A stretch of 64,000 nucleotides of DNA from Nocardioides panaciterrulae. GTDB lineage: Bacteria; Actinomycetota; Actinomycetes; Propionibacteriales; Nocardioidaceae. The notes under the pieces were generated by a model that saw only the letters and a program-made list of their open reading frames with translations, made no database searches and was not told the origin of the DNA. The translations under genes and the position numbers were made by a program. This document shows, piece by piece, positions 40,934-49,689 of the stretch. Position 1 is the first letter of the stretch, and each line of letters opens with the position of its first letter. The DNA is taken from contig NZ_JACCBG010000001.1 of assembly GCF_013409645.1 (NCBI RefSeq), positions 3,222,001 to 3,286,000 on the forward strand. The letters run 5' to 3'.

Positions 40934-41968
40934 TCACACCTCGACGACGGTGAGCCCCGGCGGACCCGGGCGGTCCATCGCGGCCAGCGCGGCCCCGGCC
41001 TCGTCGAGCCCGATGACCCGCGCGACCAGCGCCCGCGGGTCGAGCCGGCCACCGGTCACGAGGTCGAGCATCGCGGGGTAGTCCGCCGCGGCCATGCCGT
41101 GGGAGCCGATCACCTCCAGCTCGTGGGCGACGACCAGGTCCATCGGCAGCGCGGTCAGCGCGTGCTCGCCGAGCAGCAGCCCGACCTGGACGTGGCGTCC
41201 GCGGCGGCGCAGCGACCGCACCGACGCCGCGGCCACCGCAGGTGCGCCGATCGCGTCGATGCCGACGTGGACGCCGCCCCCGGTCGCCGTACGGACCTGC
41301 TGCACGGCGGCCTCCAGGTCGCCGGCGTCGACCGCCAGCTCGGCGCCGAGCCGCGTCGCCTGCTCCAGCGCGGCCGCGGAGACGTCGACCGCGACGATCC
41401 GCGCACCCAGGGCCCGGCCGACCATCACCGCGGAGAGCCCGGCGCCGCCGCACCCCCACACCGCCAGCCACTGGCCCTCCCGGACCCGGCCGTGCGCCTG
41501 CACGGCGCGGAACGCGGTCGCGAACCGGCAGCCGAGCGCCGCCGCCTCCACGAAGCCCAGCGCGTCGGGCAGCCGCACCACGTTGGTGTCCGCGGCCGGG
41601 ACCATCACCTGCTCGGCGAACGAGCCCGGGCCGGTGAAGCCCGGCTGGTACTGCGCCGGACAGACCTGCGCGTCGCCGGCCAGGCAGAGCTCGCAGGCGC
41701 CGCAGCCGCAGACGAACGGCACGGTCACCCGGTCGCCCACCGCCACCCGCCGGACACCCTCGCCGACCCGGACGACCTCGCCTGCGAGCTCGTGGCCCGG
41801 CACGTGCGGCAGCGTGACCGGGTCGTGGCCGCGCCAGGCGTGCCAGTCCGAGCGGCACACGCCGGTGGCCCGCACCGCGACCACCACCGCCCCCGGCGGG
41901 CAGTCGGGCTCGGGGACCTCGCGGACCTCGGGCGGCTGCCCGTAGGCGTCGAAGACCACGGCACGCAC
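40934..41968 (-). CDS. Zinc-dependent alcohol dehydrogenase (MDR family)
   Basis: A 344-residue medium-chain dehydrogenase. Catalytic zinc ligands are Cys in GVCRSDWHAW and His in HVPGHELAGEV; the structural zinc loop is CGCGACELCLAGDAQVC; the cofactor site is WGCGGAGLSAVMVGRALGA. Substrate unknown, probably a short-chain or prenyl alcohol/aldehyde. GTG 41968 follows GAGAGGAG, preferred over an upstream in-frame start at 41998. The divergent promoter region contains a six-unit 12-bp tandem repeat. Confidence 0.9.
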   Translation of the reverse strand: MRAVVFDAYGQPPEVREVPEPDCPPGAVVVAVRATGVCRSDWHAWRGHDPVTLPHVPGHELAGEVVRVGEGVRRVAVGDRVTVPFVCGCGACELCLAGDAQVCPAQYQPGFTGPGSFAEQVMVPAADTNVVRLPDALGFVEAAALGCRFATAFRAVQAHGRVREGQWLAVWGCGGAGLSAVMVGRALGARIVAVDVSAAALEQATRLGAELAVDAGDLEAAVQQVRTATGGGVHVGIDAIGAPAVAAASVRSLRRRGRHVQVGLLLGEHALTALPMDLVVAHELEVIGSHGMAAADYPAMLDLVTGGRLDPRALVARVIGLDEAGAALAAMDRPGPPGLTVVEV

Positions 41969-42009
41969 GGCGGCTCCTCTCGGGACGGGGAGGGCCATCC
42001 TGCCCGCGC

Positions 42010-42081
42010 CGTACGACGGGTCGTACGACGGGTCGTACGACGGGTCGTACGCCGGGCCGGACGCCGGGCCGGACGCCGGAC
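42010..42081. repeat. 12-bp tandem repeat, six units, in a divergent promoter region
   Basis: CGTACGACGGGT three times, then CGTACGCCGGGC, CGGACGCCGGGC and CGGACGCCGGAC, without gaps. It lies 41 bp upstream of the alcohol dehydrogenase start and 27 bp before the -10 of the VOC gene. Confidence 0.85.
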
Positions 42082-42107
42082 CCCTCGCGGGTGTCGGCGC
42101 ACTGTCC

Positions 42108-42113
42108 TAGCGT
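42108..42113 (+). promoter_or_regulatory. Leaderless -10 TAGCGT
   Basis: TAGCGT, 6 nt, then ATG 42120. Confidence 0.6.
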
Positions 42114-42119
42114 GCGGTC

Positions 42120-42479
42120 ATGGCCATCGCGAGATACCCGAGCTTCGTGCTCGACTGCCCCGACGCCGGTGCGCTGGCGTCCTTCTACGGCACCCTGCTC
42201 GGCTGGCAGGTCAAGGCCGACGACGACTGGGCCGAGATCCGCCCCGAGGACGGCAGCAGCTGCATCTGCTTCCAGCAGGTCGCCGGCTACCGGGCGCCGG
42301 AGTGGCCGGGCCAGGACGTCCCGCAGCAGGTGCACCTCGACGTCATGGTCGAGGACCTCGACCGCGGCGAGGCGGCGGTGCTGGAGATCGGCGCCGCCAA
42401 GGCCGCGCACCAGCCGGGCACCACCTTCCGGGTCTTCCTCGACCCGGCCGGCCACCCGTTCTGCCTCTGCGTCAGCTGA
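42120..42479 (+). CDS. VOC-family protein
   Basis: A 119-residue single VOC domain: ARYPSFVLDCPDAGALASFYGTLLGW at the start, QVHLDVMVEDLDRGEAAV in the middle and FLDPAGHPFCLCVS at the end, with a His and late Cys residues. This subtype (CPD near the start, HPFCLC at the end) is common in actinobacteria and functionally uncharacterised. Confidence 0.83.
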   Translation: MAIARYPSFVLDCPDAGALASFYGTLLGWQVKADDDWAEIRPEDGSSCICFQQVAGYRAPEWPGQDVPQQVHLDVMVEDLDRGEAAVLEIGAAKAAHQPGTTFRVFLDPAGHPFCLCVS

Positions 42480-42595
42480 CGGCCGGGTGGCGGCGACGAC
42501 CCGGGCCGGTCCCCGACCGGCGACCCCTCGCCGCCCGCGAGCATTCCTCCCGCATTCTCAGGGGCTTCTCAGCACCCGCGAGGCACCATGGAGGG

Positions 42596-43792
42596 GTGAC
42601 CACGCTCACTCGTCGCCCCGCGCTGCGGTGGCTCGTCCCGCTGGTGGCCGCCGTGCTGCTGCTCAGCGCGGGCTCGATCGTCTCCGCGGTGACGGCGACC
42701 GCCCGAGACTCCCTGGCGCCCCGCACGGCCGCCCAGCTGCTCGTCGACGTCCAGAAGGCCCGGCTCGACGGCCTCTCCGGCACCGTCCGGCAGACCAGCG
42801 ACCTCGGCCTGCCCGCCCTGCCCGGCCTCGCCGGCGGCAACAGCGCGGAGTTCTCCTCGCTGGTCTCCGGCACCCACACGATGCGGGTCTGGTCCGCCGG
42901 GCCCCAGCAGGTGCGGATCGCGCTGCTCGGCCAGTTCGGCGAGTCCGACCTGATCCGCAACGGCGCCGACCTGTGGACCTGGTCCAGCGCCAAGGACGCG
43001 GCCACCCACGTCACGCTGCCGACCGGAGCGGCCGCCCAGCCCGGCAGCGGTGCCGGCAGCGGGACCGGCCCCGCGACCCCGGCGCCCGGCGAGCCGATGA
43101 CCCCCCAGCAGCTCGCCGACCGGCTGCTCAAGGCGGTCGACCCGACCACGGCGGTCAGCACCGACCCCACAGCGGTGGTGGCCGGCCGCCCGGCGTACCA
43201 GCTGGTGCTCCAGCCCCGCGACCGCGGCACCCTGGTCGGGTCGGTCCGGATCGCGATCGACGGCGCGACCCACGTGCCGACGCGGGTGCAGGTCTTCGCC
43301 CGGGGTGCGAGCACGCCCGCGCTCGAGGTGGGCTTCACCTCGTTCGACCCCACCGCCCCGGCCGCCTCGGTCTTCGACTTCAGCCCGCCGCCCGGCGCGA
43401 AGGTCACCGAGCGCTCGCCGGCCGACCTCGGCTCCCACACCGGCCCGGGGGCCGGCCACCGTCCCGGCCCCGGGGCTGCGGCGGGCCACGGCGCGCCCCG
43501 TCCGCAGGTCGTCGGCTCCGGGTGGTCCACGGTCGTGGTCGCCCAGCTGCCCTCCCCCTCGCCGTCCGCCGACTCCCCGAACTCGAGCGGCGGCAACGCC
43601 GGCAGTCCCGGCGGCCCCGGCGGCATGTCGCTGCCGAGCCTGTTGCGGATGCTGCCGCAGGTGTCGGGCTCGTGGGGCAGCGGCCACCTGCTGGCCGGCA
43701 CGCTGTTCTCCGCGGTGCTGACCGACGACGGGCGGGTGGCGGTGGGCGCCGTGCCCCCGACCACGCTGTACGACGCGCTCGCGGCCCGGTGA
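42596..43792 (+). CDS. LolA/DUF2092-like exported or membrane-anchored protein
   Basis: A 398-residue protein with an N-terminal membrane/signal segment (RWLVPLVAAVLLLSAGSIVSAVTA), then a LolA-like beta domain (about residues 45-275: GLSGTVRQTSDLGLPAL, MRVWSAGPQQVRIAL, YQLVLQPRDRGTLVGSVRIAIDGATHVPTRVQVFA). A Pro/Gly/Ser-rich linker and a short C-terminal domain follow. LolA folds bind lipids or lipoproteins. Its stop overlaps the start of an ABC exporter ATPase, so it may act with that transporter. Confidence 0.78.
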   Translation: MTTLTRRPALRWLVPLVAAVLLLSAGSIVSAVTATARDSLAPRTAAQLLVDVQKARLDGLSGTVRQTSDLGLPALPGLAGGNSAEFSSLVSGTHTMRVWSAGPQQVRIALLGQFGESDLIRNGADLWTWSSAKDAATHVTLPTGAAAQPGSGAGSGTGPATPAPGEPMTPQQLADRLLKAVDPTTAVSTDPTAVVAGRPAYQLVLQPRDRGTLVGSVRIAIDGATHVPTRVQVFARGASTPALEVGFTSFDPTAPAASVFDFSPPPGAKVTERSPADLGSHTGPGAGHRPGPGAAAGHGAPRPQVVGSGWSTVVVAQLPSPSPSADSPNSSGGNAGSPGGPGGMSLPSLLRMLPQVSGSWGSGHLLAGTLFSAVLTDDGRVAVGAVPPTTLYDALAAR

Positions 43793-44772
43793 CCGGGCTC
43801 GCGTCGGCGCCGTCCGTGGGGCCCGCTCGGGCTGCGCCCGACGTCGGAGCCGCGGTGCGGACCCGGGGCCTGACCAAGCGCTTCGGCCACCAGACCGCCG
43901 TGGACGGCATCGACCTCACGGTGCCGACCGGCGCCGTCTTCGGGTTCCTCGGGCCGAACGGCTCCGGGAAGACCACGACGATCCGGATGCTGCTGGGGCT
44001 CGTCACCCCGACCGCGGGCAGCGTCGAGCTGCTCGGGGAGCCGATGCCCTTGCGGGCCGGGCGGGCGCTCCCGCGGGTCGGGGCCCTGGTCGAGGGCCCG
44101 GCGTTCCACCCCTACCTCTCGGGGCGTGACAACCTCGTGCGCCTCGACGCCGCCGACCGGACCACCGAGCGGGGCACCGCCGCGCGGCGCATCGACGGGG
44201 CGCTGGACCGGGTCGGGCTGCTGCCGGCCGCGGGCAAGCGCTACCGCGCCTACTCCCTGGGCATGCGCCAGCGGCTGGCGATCGCGGCCGCCCTGCTGAC
44301 CCCGAAGGACCTGATGGTGCTCGACGAGCCCACCAACGGGCTCGACCCGCAGGGCACCCGCGAGGTGCGCACCCTGATCGGGTCGCTGGCCGAGGACGGC
44401 ACGACCGTGCTGGTGTCCAGCCACCTGCTCGCCGAGGTCGAGCAGGTCTGCACCCACCTCGGCGTCATGCACGTCGGCCGCCTGGTCGCCCAGGGGACCG
44501 CCGCGGAGCTGCGCGGGGACCGCGAGGTCGAGGCGAGCATCGAGACCGACCGGCCCGAGACCGCCGCCGCGGTGCTGCGCGAGCTGGGGCTGGCCGACGT
44601 GCGCGTCGTACGCCGGCGCGCGGTCGGCCGGCTGGCCGGGGTCGCGCCGGAGAGGGTCGTGTCCGCCTGCGTGCAGGGCGGCCTCGCGGTCACCGGCTTC
44701 GCCGTGGACGCGCCGACGCTGGAGGACGTGTTCGTCTCGCTCACCGGGGAGGGCTTCGATGTCAGCGGCTGA
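43789..44772 (+). CDS. ABC-2-type transporter ATP-binding protein
   Basis: A 327-residue DrrA/CcmA-like ATPase: GPNGSGKTTTIRMLLGL (Walker A), YSLGMRQRLAIAAALL (signature), LMVLDEPTNGLDPQG (Walker B) and VSSHLLAEVEQVC (H-loop), then a C-terminal regulatory part ending LEDVFVSLTGEGFDVSG. It overlaps the LolA-like gene by 4 bp and the permease by 14 bp, forming a three-gene export unit. Confidence 0.92.
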   Translation: MTGLASAPSVGPARAAPDVGAAVRTRGLTKRFGHQTAVDGIDLTVPTGAVFGFLGPNGSGKTTTIRMLLGLVTPTAGSVELLGEPMPLRAGRALPRVGALVEGPAFHPYLSGRDNLVRLDAADRTTERGTAARRIDGALDRVGLLPAAGKRYRAYSLGMRQRLAIAAALLTPKDLMVLDEPTNGLDPQGTREVRTLIGSLAEDGTTVLVSSHLLAEVEQVCTHLGVMHVGRLVAQGTAAELRGDREVEASIETDRPETAAAVLRELGLADVRVVRRRAVGRLAGVAPERVVSACVQGGLAVTGFAVDAPTLEDVFVSLTGEGFDVSG

Positions 44773-45619
44773 GGCGGCCCCCGCCCGGCCGGTGGCCGGT
44801 CGCGGCCCCTCGCCGCGCTTCCTGCTCTCCGAGCTGCGGCTGATGCTCCGCCGGCGGCGCAACCTCGCCGGCCTGCTGGTGCTGGCCGGCGTGCCGGTGC
44901 TGATCGGGGTCGCGGTCCGGCTGCAGGCCTCCCGCCCGGGCCGCGACGCCCCCGACTTCTTCCGCTCGATCACCGACAACGGCCTCTTCGTGGCGCTCGC
45001 GGCGCTGACCATCGAGATGGGCCTGTTCCTGCCGCTGGCCGTCGCGGTGGTCGCCGGCGACTCGGTGGCCGGCGAGGCGAACCTCGGCACGCTGCGCTAC
45101 CTGCTCGCGGTGCCGGTCTCGCGGCCGCGGCTGCTGGCGGTGAAGTACGCCGCGATCGTGGTCGGCGCGTTCACCGCCACCTTCCTGGTGTCGGTCACCG
45201 GGATGGTGGTGGGGCTGCTGCTGTTCGGCGGCGGGCCGATGACGCTGCTCTCGGGCACCCAGGTCGGCTTCGCCGAGGGCGCGGGCCGGGTCGCGCTCGC
45301 CACGGCGTACCTCGCCTGCGGCATGGCCTCGCTCGGCGCGGTCGGCCTGTTCGTCTCCACGCTCACCGAGCAGCCGATCGGCGCCACCATCGCGATCCTG
45401 GTGTTCAGCACCGCCAGCTTCATCCTCGACACGATCCCGCAGGTCTCCTGGATCCACCCCTACCTGATCACCCACAACTGGACCGCGTTCGGCGACCTGT
45501 TCCGAGATCCCGTCGCCTGGGGCGGCCTCGCCCACGGCCTCTACGTGGCGGCGGCGTACGCCGTGGTGTTCCTGCTCGCCGCCTGGGCGCGGTTCGCCGG
45601 CAAGGACGTCACGAGCTGA
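44759..45619 (+). CDS. ABC-2-type transporter permease
   Basis: A 286-residue membrane protein with six helices of the ABC-2 class: FLLSELRLMLRRRRNLAGLLV cytosolic start, AGDSVAGEANLGTLRYLLAVPVSRPRLLAVKY (the conserved GT-R-LL coupling region) and later helices. It pairs with the ATPase directly upstream. The exported compound is unknown; the attached LolA-like protein hints at a lipid. Confidence 0.88.
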   Translation: MSAAEAAPARPVAGRGPSPRFLLSELRLMLRRRRNLAGLLVLAGVPVLIGVAVRLQASRPGRDAPDFFRSITDNGLFVALAALTIEMGLFLPLAVAVVAGDSVAGEANLGTLRYLLAVPVSRPRLLAVKYAAIVVGAFTATFLVSVTGMVVGLLLFGGGPMTLLSGTQVGFAEGAGRVALATAYLACGMASLGAVGLFVSTLTEQPIGATIAILVFSTASFILDTIPQVSWIHPYLITHNWTAFGDLFRDPVAWGGLAHGLYVAAAYAVVFLLAAWARFAGKDVTS

Positions 45620-45710
45620 GCCCGTGCCGGGACCGGGGCGGGTCCTTCGACCACCCAGCACGTGACCCCCTCCCCGTCACCGGGACGATCCCGCGACGCA
45701 GAGTCGAGGC

Positions 45711-46121
45711 ATGGAGACACGCATCCGAACCCGCCGGACCGCCGGCGCCCTCGTCGCACTCGCCGCCGCCGCCGGCCTGGCTGTCCCGGCCGGCGCCCAG
45801 GCCGCCGCCCCCACGCTGATCCCGAGCCGCACCACCGTGCACACCGACGACACCACGCCGACCGCGGGCGTGCGCTTCCACCTGTTCGGGGCCGTGTGGT
45901 CTCAGGGCGAGCGGGTGCCCGCGACGGTCCGCGTGAAGACGTTCCGGCAGGGCCACTGGCAGCAGCTGCCCGGCGCGGTCCAGCAGACCAACCGCAACAA
46001 CCGCTACCGGCTGCACATCGCCCTGCAGATGACCGGCGAGCGGATGCTCAAGGTGATCGGCGACCCGCGCGACCCCGACATCGCCACCTCGAGCACCACG
46101 ATCACCGTCACCGTGCACTAG
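45711..46121 (+). CDS. Small secreted protein of unknown function
   Basis: A 136-residue protein with a clear signal peptide (METRIRTRRTAGALVALAAAAGL, cleavage near AQAAA) and a mature beta-rich domain of about 100 residues (TLIPSRTTVHTDDTTPTAGVRFHLFG, Ig-like in pattern). I recognise no family. A CAGAGT hexamer 6 nt before ATG 45711 may be a weak leaderless promoter. Confidence 0.7.
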   Translation: METRIRTRRTAGALVALAAAAGLAVPAGAQAAAPTLIPSRTTVHTDDTTPTAGVRFHLFGAVWSQGERVPATVRVKTFRQGHWQQLPGAVQQTNRNNRYRLHIALQMTGERMLKVIGDPRDPDIATSSTTITVTVH

Positions 46122-46159
46122 GCCAGGCTCGTCGGACCCTCCGGCGACCATCGGCTCGG

Positions 46160-46165
46160 TAGCAT
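46160..46165 (+). promoter_or_regulatory. Leaderless -10 TAGCAT
   Basis: TAGCAT, 7 nt, then ATG 46173, the start of a short upstream reading frame. Confidence 0.5.
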
Positions 46166-46172
46166 CGAGTCG

Positions 46173-46217
46173 ATGTCTCACTCCTGGCTCAGGCACGCGT
46201 GCGGGAGGGTGTCGTGA
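46173..46217 (+). CDS. 14-codon upstream ORF overlapping the ABC1-kinase start
   Basis: ATG 46173 encodes MSHSWLRHACGRVS and stops at 46215-46217, overlapping the GTG start of the ABC1 kinase (GTGA). It begins 7 nt after TAGCAT, so it would be translated from a leaderless transcript and coupled to the downstream gene. A regulatory leader-peptide role is inferred from arrangement only. Confidence 0.45.
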   Translation: MSHSWLRHACGRVS

Positions 46218-47551
46218 GCGACCTCCCGCGCAACGCCGCGCGACGAACGGCGCGGCTCGCCGCGCTCCCGCTCGGGTACGCCGGGCGCAGCGCGCTCGGA
46301 CTCGGCAAGCGCCTGGGCGGCAAGCCCGCCGAGGCGGTGATGACCGACATCCAGCAGCGCACCGCCGAGCAGCTCTTCCGCACCCTCGGCGAGCTCAAGG
46401 GCGGCGCGATGAAGTTCGGCCAGGCGCTCTCGGTGCTCGAGGCGGCGCTGCCCGACGAGGTCGCCGGGCCTTACCGCGACCAGCTCACCAAGCTGCAGGA
46501 CTCCGCGCCGCCGATGCCGACCCAGACCGTGCGCGAGGTGCTGGCCCGCGACCTCGGCGAGGACTGGCGCGAGCGCCTGGTCTGGCTCGACGGCGGTCCG
46601 TCCGCGGCCGCCTCGATCGGGCAGGTCCACAAGGGCCGCTGGCACGACGGCCGCGAGGTCGCGGTCAAGGTGCAGTACCCGGGCGCCGGCGACGCGCTGC
46701 GCTCCGACCTGCGCCAGCTCGCCCGGCTGGCGCGCACCGTCGGCAGCCTGGTGCCCGGCGTCGACATCAAGCCGCTGATCGCCGAGCTGCAGGCGCGGGC
46801 CGAGGACGAGCTGGACTACCACCTCGAGGCGGCGGCGCAGACCGCCTTCCACGAGGCGTTCCGCGACGACCCCGGCATCGTGGTGCCGGCCGTGGTCGAG
46901 GTGGGCGCGGCGGTGCTGGTCACCGAGTGGCTGGAGAGCCCCGCCTCGCTGGCCACGATCATCGCCGACGGCACCCAGGAGGAGCGCGACCACTACGGCG
47001 AGCTGCTGGTCCGCTTCCTGTTCTCCGGCCCGGCGCGCACCGGCATGCTGCACGCCGACCCGCACCCCGGGAACTTCCGGATCATCCCCGACGCCGCGGG
47101 CCGGCCCGGGCAGCTGGGGGTGCTCGACTTCGGCGCGGTCGCCCGGCTCCCCACGCGCGGCCTGCCCGAGGCGATGGGCCGGCTGATCCGGATCGCCTCG
47201 GACGAGGACGAGGACCAGCTGGTCGAGGGCCTGCGCGCGGAGGGCTTCATCAAGGACGGGATCACGGTCGACCCGCACCTGCTGCTGGAGTACCTCGGCC
47301 CGTTCGTGGAGCCGACGCAGGTCGAGCGGTTCCGGTTCTCGCGGGAGTGGATGCGCACCCAGTTCGCGCGGATCAACGACCCCCGGGCACCGTCGTACAC
47401 CGTGGCGATGAAGCTGAACCTGCCCCCGGCGTACCTGCTCATCCACCGCACCTGGCTCGGCGGCGTCGGCCTGCTCAGCCAGCTCGAGGCCGAGGCGCCG
47501 TTCCGCGCGATCCTCACCGACTACCTGCCGGGCTTCGCCGAGCCGGTCTGA
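46214..47551 (+). CDS. ABC1/UbiB-family atypical kinase
   Basis: A 445-residue ADCK/UbiB protein. Family marks are the KGGAMKFGQ (KxGQ) motif, the Ala-rich nucleotide loop AAASIGQVHKG, VKVQYPG (Lys), HADPHPGNFRI (catalytic loop) and LDFGA (metal). These kinases support isoprenoid-quinone or lipid metabolism. GTG 46214 is preferred over GTG 46199 because GGGAGG lies 5 nt upstream and it couples to the short upstream ORF. The 3' end overlaps the convergent MFS gene by 38 bp. Confidence 0.92.
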   Translation: MSDLPRNAARRTARLAALPLGYAGRSALGLGKRLGGKPAEAVMTDIQQRTAEQLFRTLGELKGGAMKFGQALSVLEAALPDEVAGPYRDQLTKLQDSAPPMPTQTVREVLARDLGEDWRERLVWLDGGPSAAASIGQVHKGRWHDGREVAVKVQYPGAGDALRSDLRQLARLARTVGSLVPGVDIKPLIAELQARAEDELDYHLEAAAQTAFHEAFRDDPGIVVPAVVEVGAAVLVTEWLESPASLATIIADGTQEERDHYGELLVRFLFSGPARTGMLHADPHPGNFRIIPDAAGRPGQLGVLDFGAVARLPTRGLPEAMGRLIRIASDEDEDQLVEGLRAEGFIKDGITVDPHLLLEYLGPFVEPTQVERFRFSREWMRTQFARINDPRAPSYTVAMKLNLPPAYLLIHRTWLGGVGLLSQLEAEAPFRAILTDYLPGFAEPV

Positions 47552-48728
47552 TCCCTCGGGACGCTCCCACCCCCGGGCCGCTGCGGGGCCGGGTCCGGCC
47601 GGAGGCGAGGACGGCGTACGCCGCGACCAGGGCCGCGAGGCCGCACGCCGGCCAGAGCAGGCCGGGGGCGAGCGCATAGACCGCGGTGCCGACCGGAGCC
47701 GCGAGCATCGTGCCGCTGGTGGAGGCACCGGTGTAGAGCCCCTGGTACTGGCCGACCAGGTGGTCGGGCGCGGCATCGAGCACGTGCGCGGTCGCGGTCG
47801 TCTTGTAGAGGATCTCGCCCGCGGTGAGCACGACCATCGCGAGGATGGTCGTGCCTGCGGAGACCGGCAGCGCGAAGAGAGCGAAGCCGACGCCGACGAG
47901 GGCGTACCCCAGCGCGATGATCGGGTGCGACGGGAACCGCCGCAGCCGGAGCGCCACGGGGATCTCCAGGAGCAGGATCAGCCCGGAGCCGATCGCGATC
48001 AGCGCGGTGTAGAGCCCCACCGGCTGCCCGGCGTCGCGCAGGTGGATCGGCAGCGTGGTGTAGAGCTGGCGATAGACGACGTCCACGAGCACGACCGCGG
48101 GCAGCAGCCCCATCAGGGCCCGGTCGGCGCGCAGCGCCCGCCACAGGCTCGGGCCGTCGCCACGACCGGTGGCCCGCTGCTGCTCGCGCGGCAGGCTCCG
48201 CGCGACCGTGAACCGCACCGCGAGCGTCATCAGCCCGTCGACCACGAACAGCGCCTCCCAGCTGTGCGCCACGAGCAGCGCGCCCAGCGGCGGGCCGAGC
48301 ACGAACCCGGCGTTGGAGGCGGCCCGGCCGATGGCCACCGCCGTCCGACGGTCGCCCCGCTGGACGGCCAGCGCGCTCAGCGCGCCGTTGGAGACCGCCG
48401 CCGTGGCCGAGAGATAGGCCAGCCCCGGCAGCGCGACGGCCAGCACCGGGACCGGCAGCCACGGGACCACGGCCACGCCCAGGCCGGCGACGGTCGAGCA
48501 CCCGACCAGCGTGCGGCGGTGCCCGAACCGGTCCCCCCACCGGCCGCCGGTGAAGTTCCCGACCAGCATGCCCACCCCGTAGGCGCCGGCCACGACGCCG
48601 GCCACCGGCACCGCCAGCCCGCGCGGGCCGGAGAGGTAGAGCGTCAGGAACAGCATCAGGAAGGAGCTGGCCGAGCTCGCGAACCGACCGGCCGCCAGCA
48701 CCCACACCACCCGGGGGACGTCCCGCAC
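47514..48728 (-). CDS. MFS transporter (drug exporter type)
   Basis: A 404-residue, 12-helix MFS protein. GDRFGHRRTLVGCS is the loop 2-3 motif A, and GRAASNAGFVLGPPLGALL in helix 5 is motif C typical of antiporters. It is divergent from an HxlR-peroxiredoxin fusion 52 bp away, so that regulator probably controls it, perhaps in response to oxidants or quinone-like drugs. GAGGAGAG precedes its start. Confidence 0.9.
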   Translation of the reverse strand: MRDVPRVVWVLAAGRFASSASSFLMLFLTLYLSGPRGLAVPVAGVVAGAYGVGMLVGNFTGGRWGDRFGHRRTLVGCSTVAGLGVAVVPWLPVPVLAVALPGLAYLSATAAVSNGALSALAVQRGDRRTAVAIGRAASNAGFVLGPPLGALLVAHSWEALFVVDGLMTLAVRFTVARSLPREQQRATGRGDGPSLWRALRADRALMGLLPAVVLVDVVYRQLYTTLPIHLRDAGQPVGLYTALIAIGSGLILLLEIPVALRLRRFPSHPIIALGYALVGVGFALFALPVSAGTTILAMVVLTAGEILYKTTATAHVLDAAPDHLVGQYQGLYTGASTSGTMLAAPVGTAVYALAPGLLWPACGLAALVAAYAVLASGRTRPRSGPGVGASRGIRPARRSPAGSR

Positions 48729-48747
48729 GCCACTCTCCTCGCGGTCA

Positions 48748-48762
48748 GTTTCTTTTGGAGAC
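48748..48762. promoter_or_regulatory. Candidate HxlR-type operator
   Basis: GTTTC-TTTTG-GAGAC, an inverted repeat with one mismatch in an AT-rich patch between the divergent MFS and HxlR-peroxiredoxin genes. Confidence 0.4.
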
Positions 48763-48768
48763 GCAGTC

Positions 48769-48774
48769 TAGGGT
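48769..48774 (+). promoter_or_regulatory. Leaderless -10 TAGGGT
   Basis: TAGGGT, 6 nt, then ATG 48781. Confidence 0.6.
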
Positions 48775-48780
48775 GAGGCC

Positions 48781-49689
48781 ATGACCCGGCGCACCCCCGA
48801 GGACGACTGCGGGGTCGCGCACGCCGTCGGGGTGCTCGGCGACGCCTGGTCGGTGCTGGTGCTGCGCGACGTCGCGCGGGGCCACCGGCGCTTCGAGCAA
48901 TTGCTCGAGAGCGGCATCTCCCGCAAGGTGCTGGCCCAGCGGCTGGCCGGGCTGGTCGAGGCCGACGTGTTGCGCCGGGTCCGCTACCGGGAGCGGCCGG
49001 AGCGCTTCGAGTACGTCCTGACCGCGCGTGGCCGCGCCGCGCTGCCGGTGCTCGCCGCGCTGCAGGAGTGGGGCGACACCTGGCTGCTCGGCGACGGGTC
49101 GACCAGCGCCACCGCCTCCGCCGAGACCGCCGAGGCACACCGCGTCGCCGCCCTGGTCGGTCGGACGGTGCCCGCCCTCGACCCCGACCCGCTCGGACCG
49201 GCCGGCGCGGCGTACGCCGTGCTCTACTGCTACCCCGGCTCGGCGCTGGCCGGCCTCGACGACGTGCCGGGTGGGGCCGGCTGCACGCTGGAGTCCTGCA
49301 CCTACCGCGACCGCCTCGACGACTTCGCCGCGCTCGGCGCCCGGGTGCTCGGGGTGAGCACCCAGCGCCCCGAGGAGCAGGCGGAGTTCGCGCGCCGGAA
49401 CCGGATCCAGTTCCCGCTGGTTTCCGACCTGGACCTGGGCCTGGCCACCGCGCTGCGGCTGCCCACCTTCCGGCTGCACGGCACGCCGCGGCTCAAGCGG
49501 ATCACCCTCGTCGTCGACCGGGACCGCGTGGTGCGCGGCACGCTGTTCCCGATCCGCGACGTGACCGGCAGCGTGGAGGACGCCCTGACGCTGGTCCGCG
49601 CGGCGGTCGCGGCCGACTCGCCGGCTCCGAGGCGCTCAGGCCAGGGGAAGGTGCATCACGTGCAGCCCGACGTACCCGTGCGCGGGTGA
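48781..49689 (+). CDS. HxlR-type regulator fused to a peroxiredoxin domain
   Basis: A 302-residue two-domain protein. Residues 1-105 are an HxlR winged helix (VLGDAWSVLVLRDVARGHRRFEQLL, SGISRKVLAQRLAGLVEADVL) with Cys10 at the position of the redox-sensing Cys of that family. Residues about 118-285 are an AhpC/TSA peroxiredoxin of the BCP type: YCYPGSA, then GCTLESCTYRD with Cys168 and Cys173 at the peroxidatic and resolving positions, and VLGVSTQRPEEQAEF. It could sense peroxide directly and control the divergent MFS exporter. The C-terminal 20 residues overlap the convergent acetyltransferase gene. Confidence 0.88.
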   Translation: MTRRTPEDDCGVAHAVGVLGDAWSVLVLRDVARGHRRFEQLLESGISRKVLAQRLAGLVEADVLRRVRYRERPERFEYVLTARGRAALPVLAALQEWGDTWLLGDGSTSATASAETAEAHRVAALVGRTVPALDPDPLGPAGAAYAVLYCYPGSALAGLDDVPGGAGCTLESCTYRDRLDDFAALGARVLGVSTQRPEEQAEFARRNRIQFPLVSDLDLGLATALRLPTFRLHGTPRLKRITLVVDRDRVVRGTLFPIRDVTGSVEDALTLVRAAVAADSPAPRRSGQGKVHHVQPDVPVRG

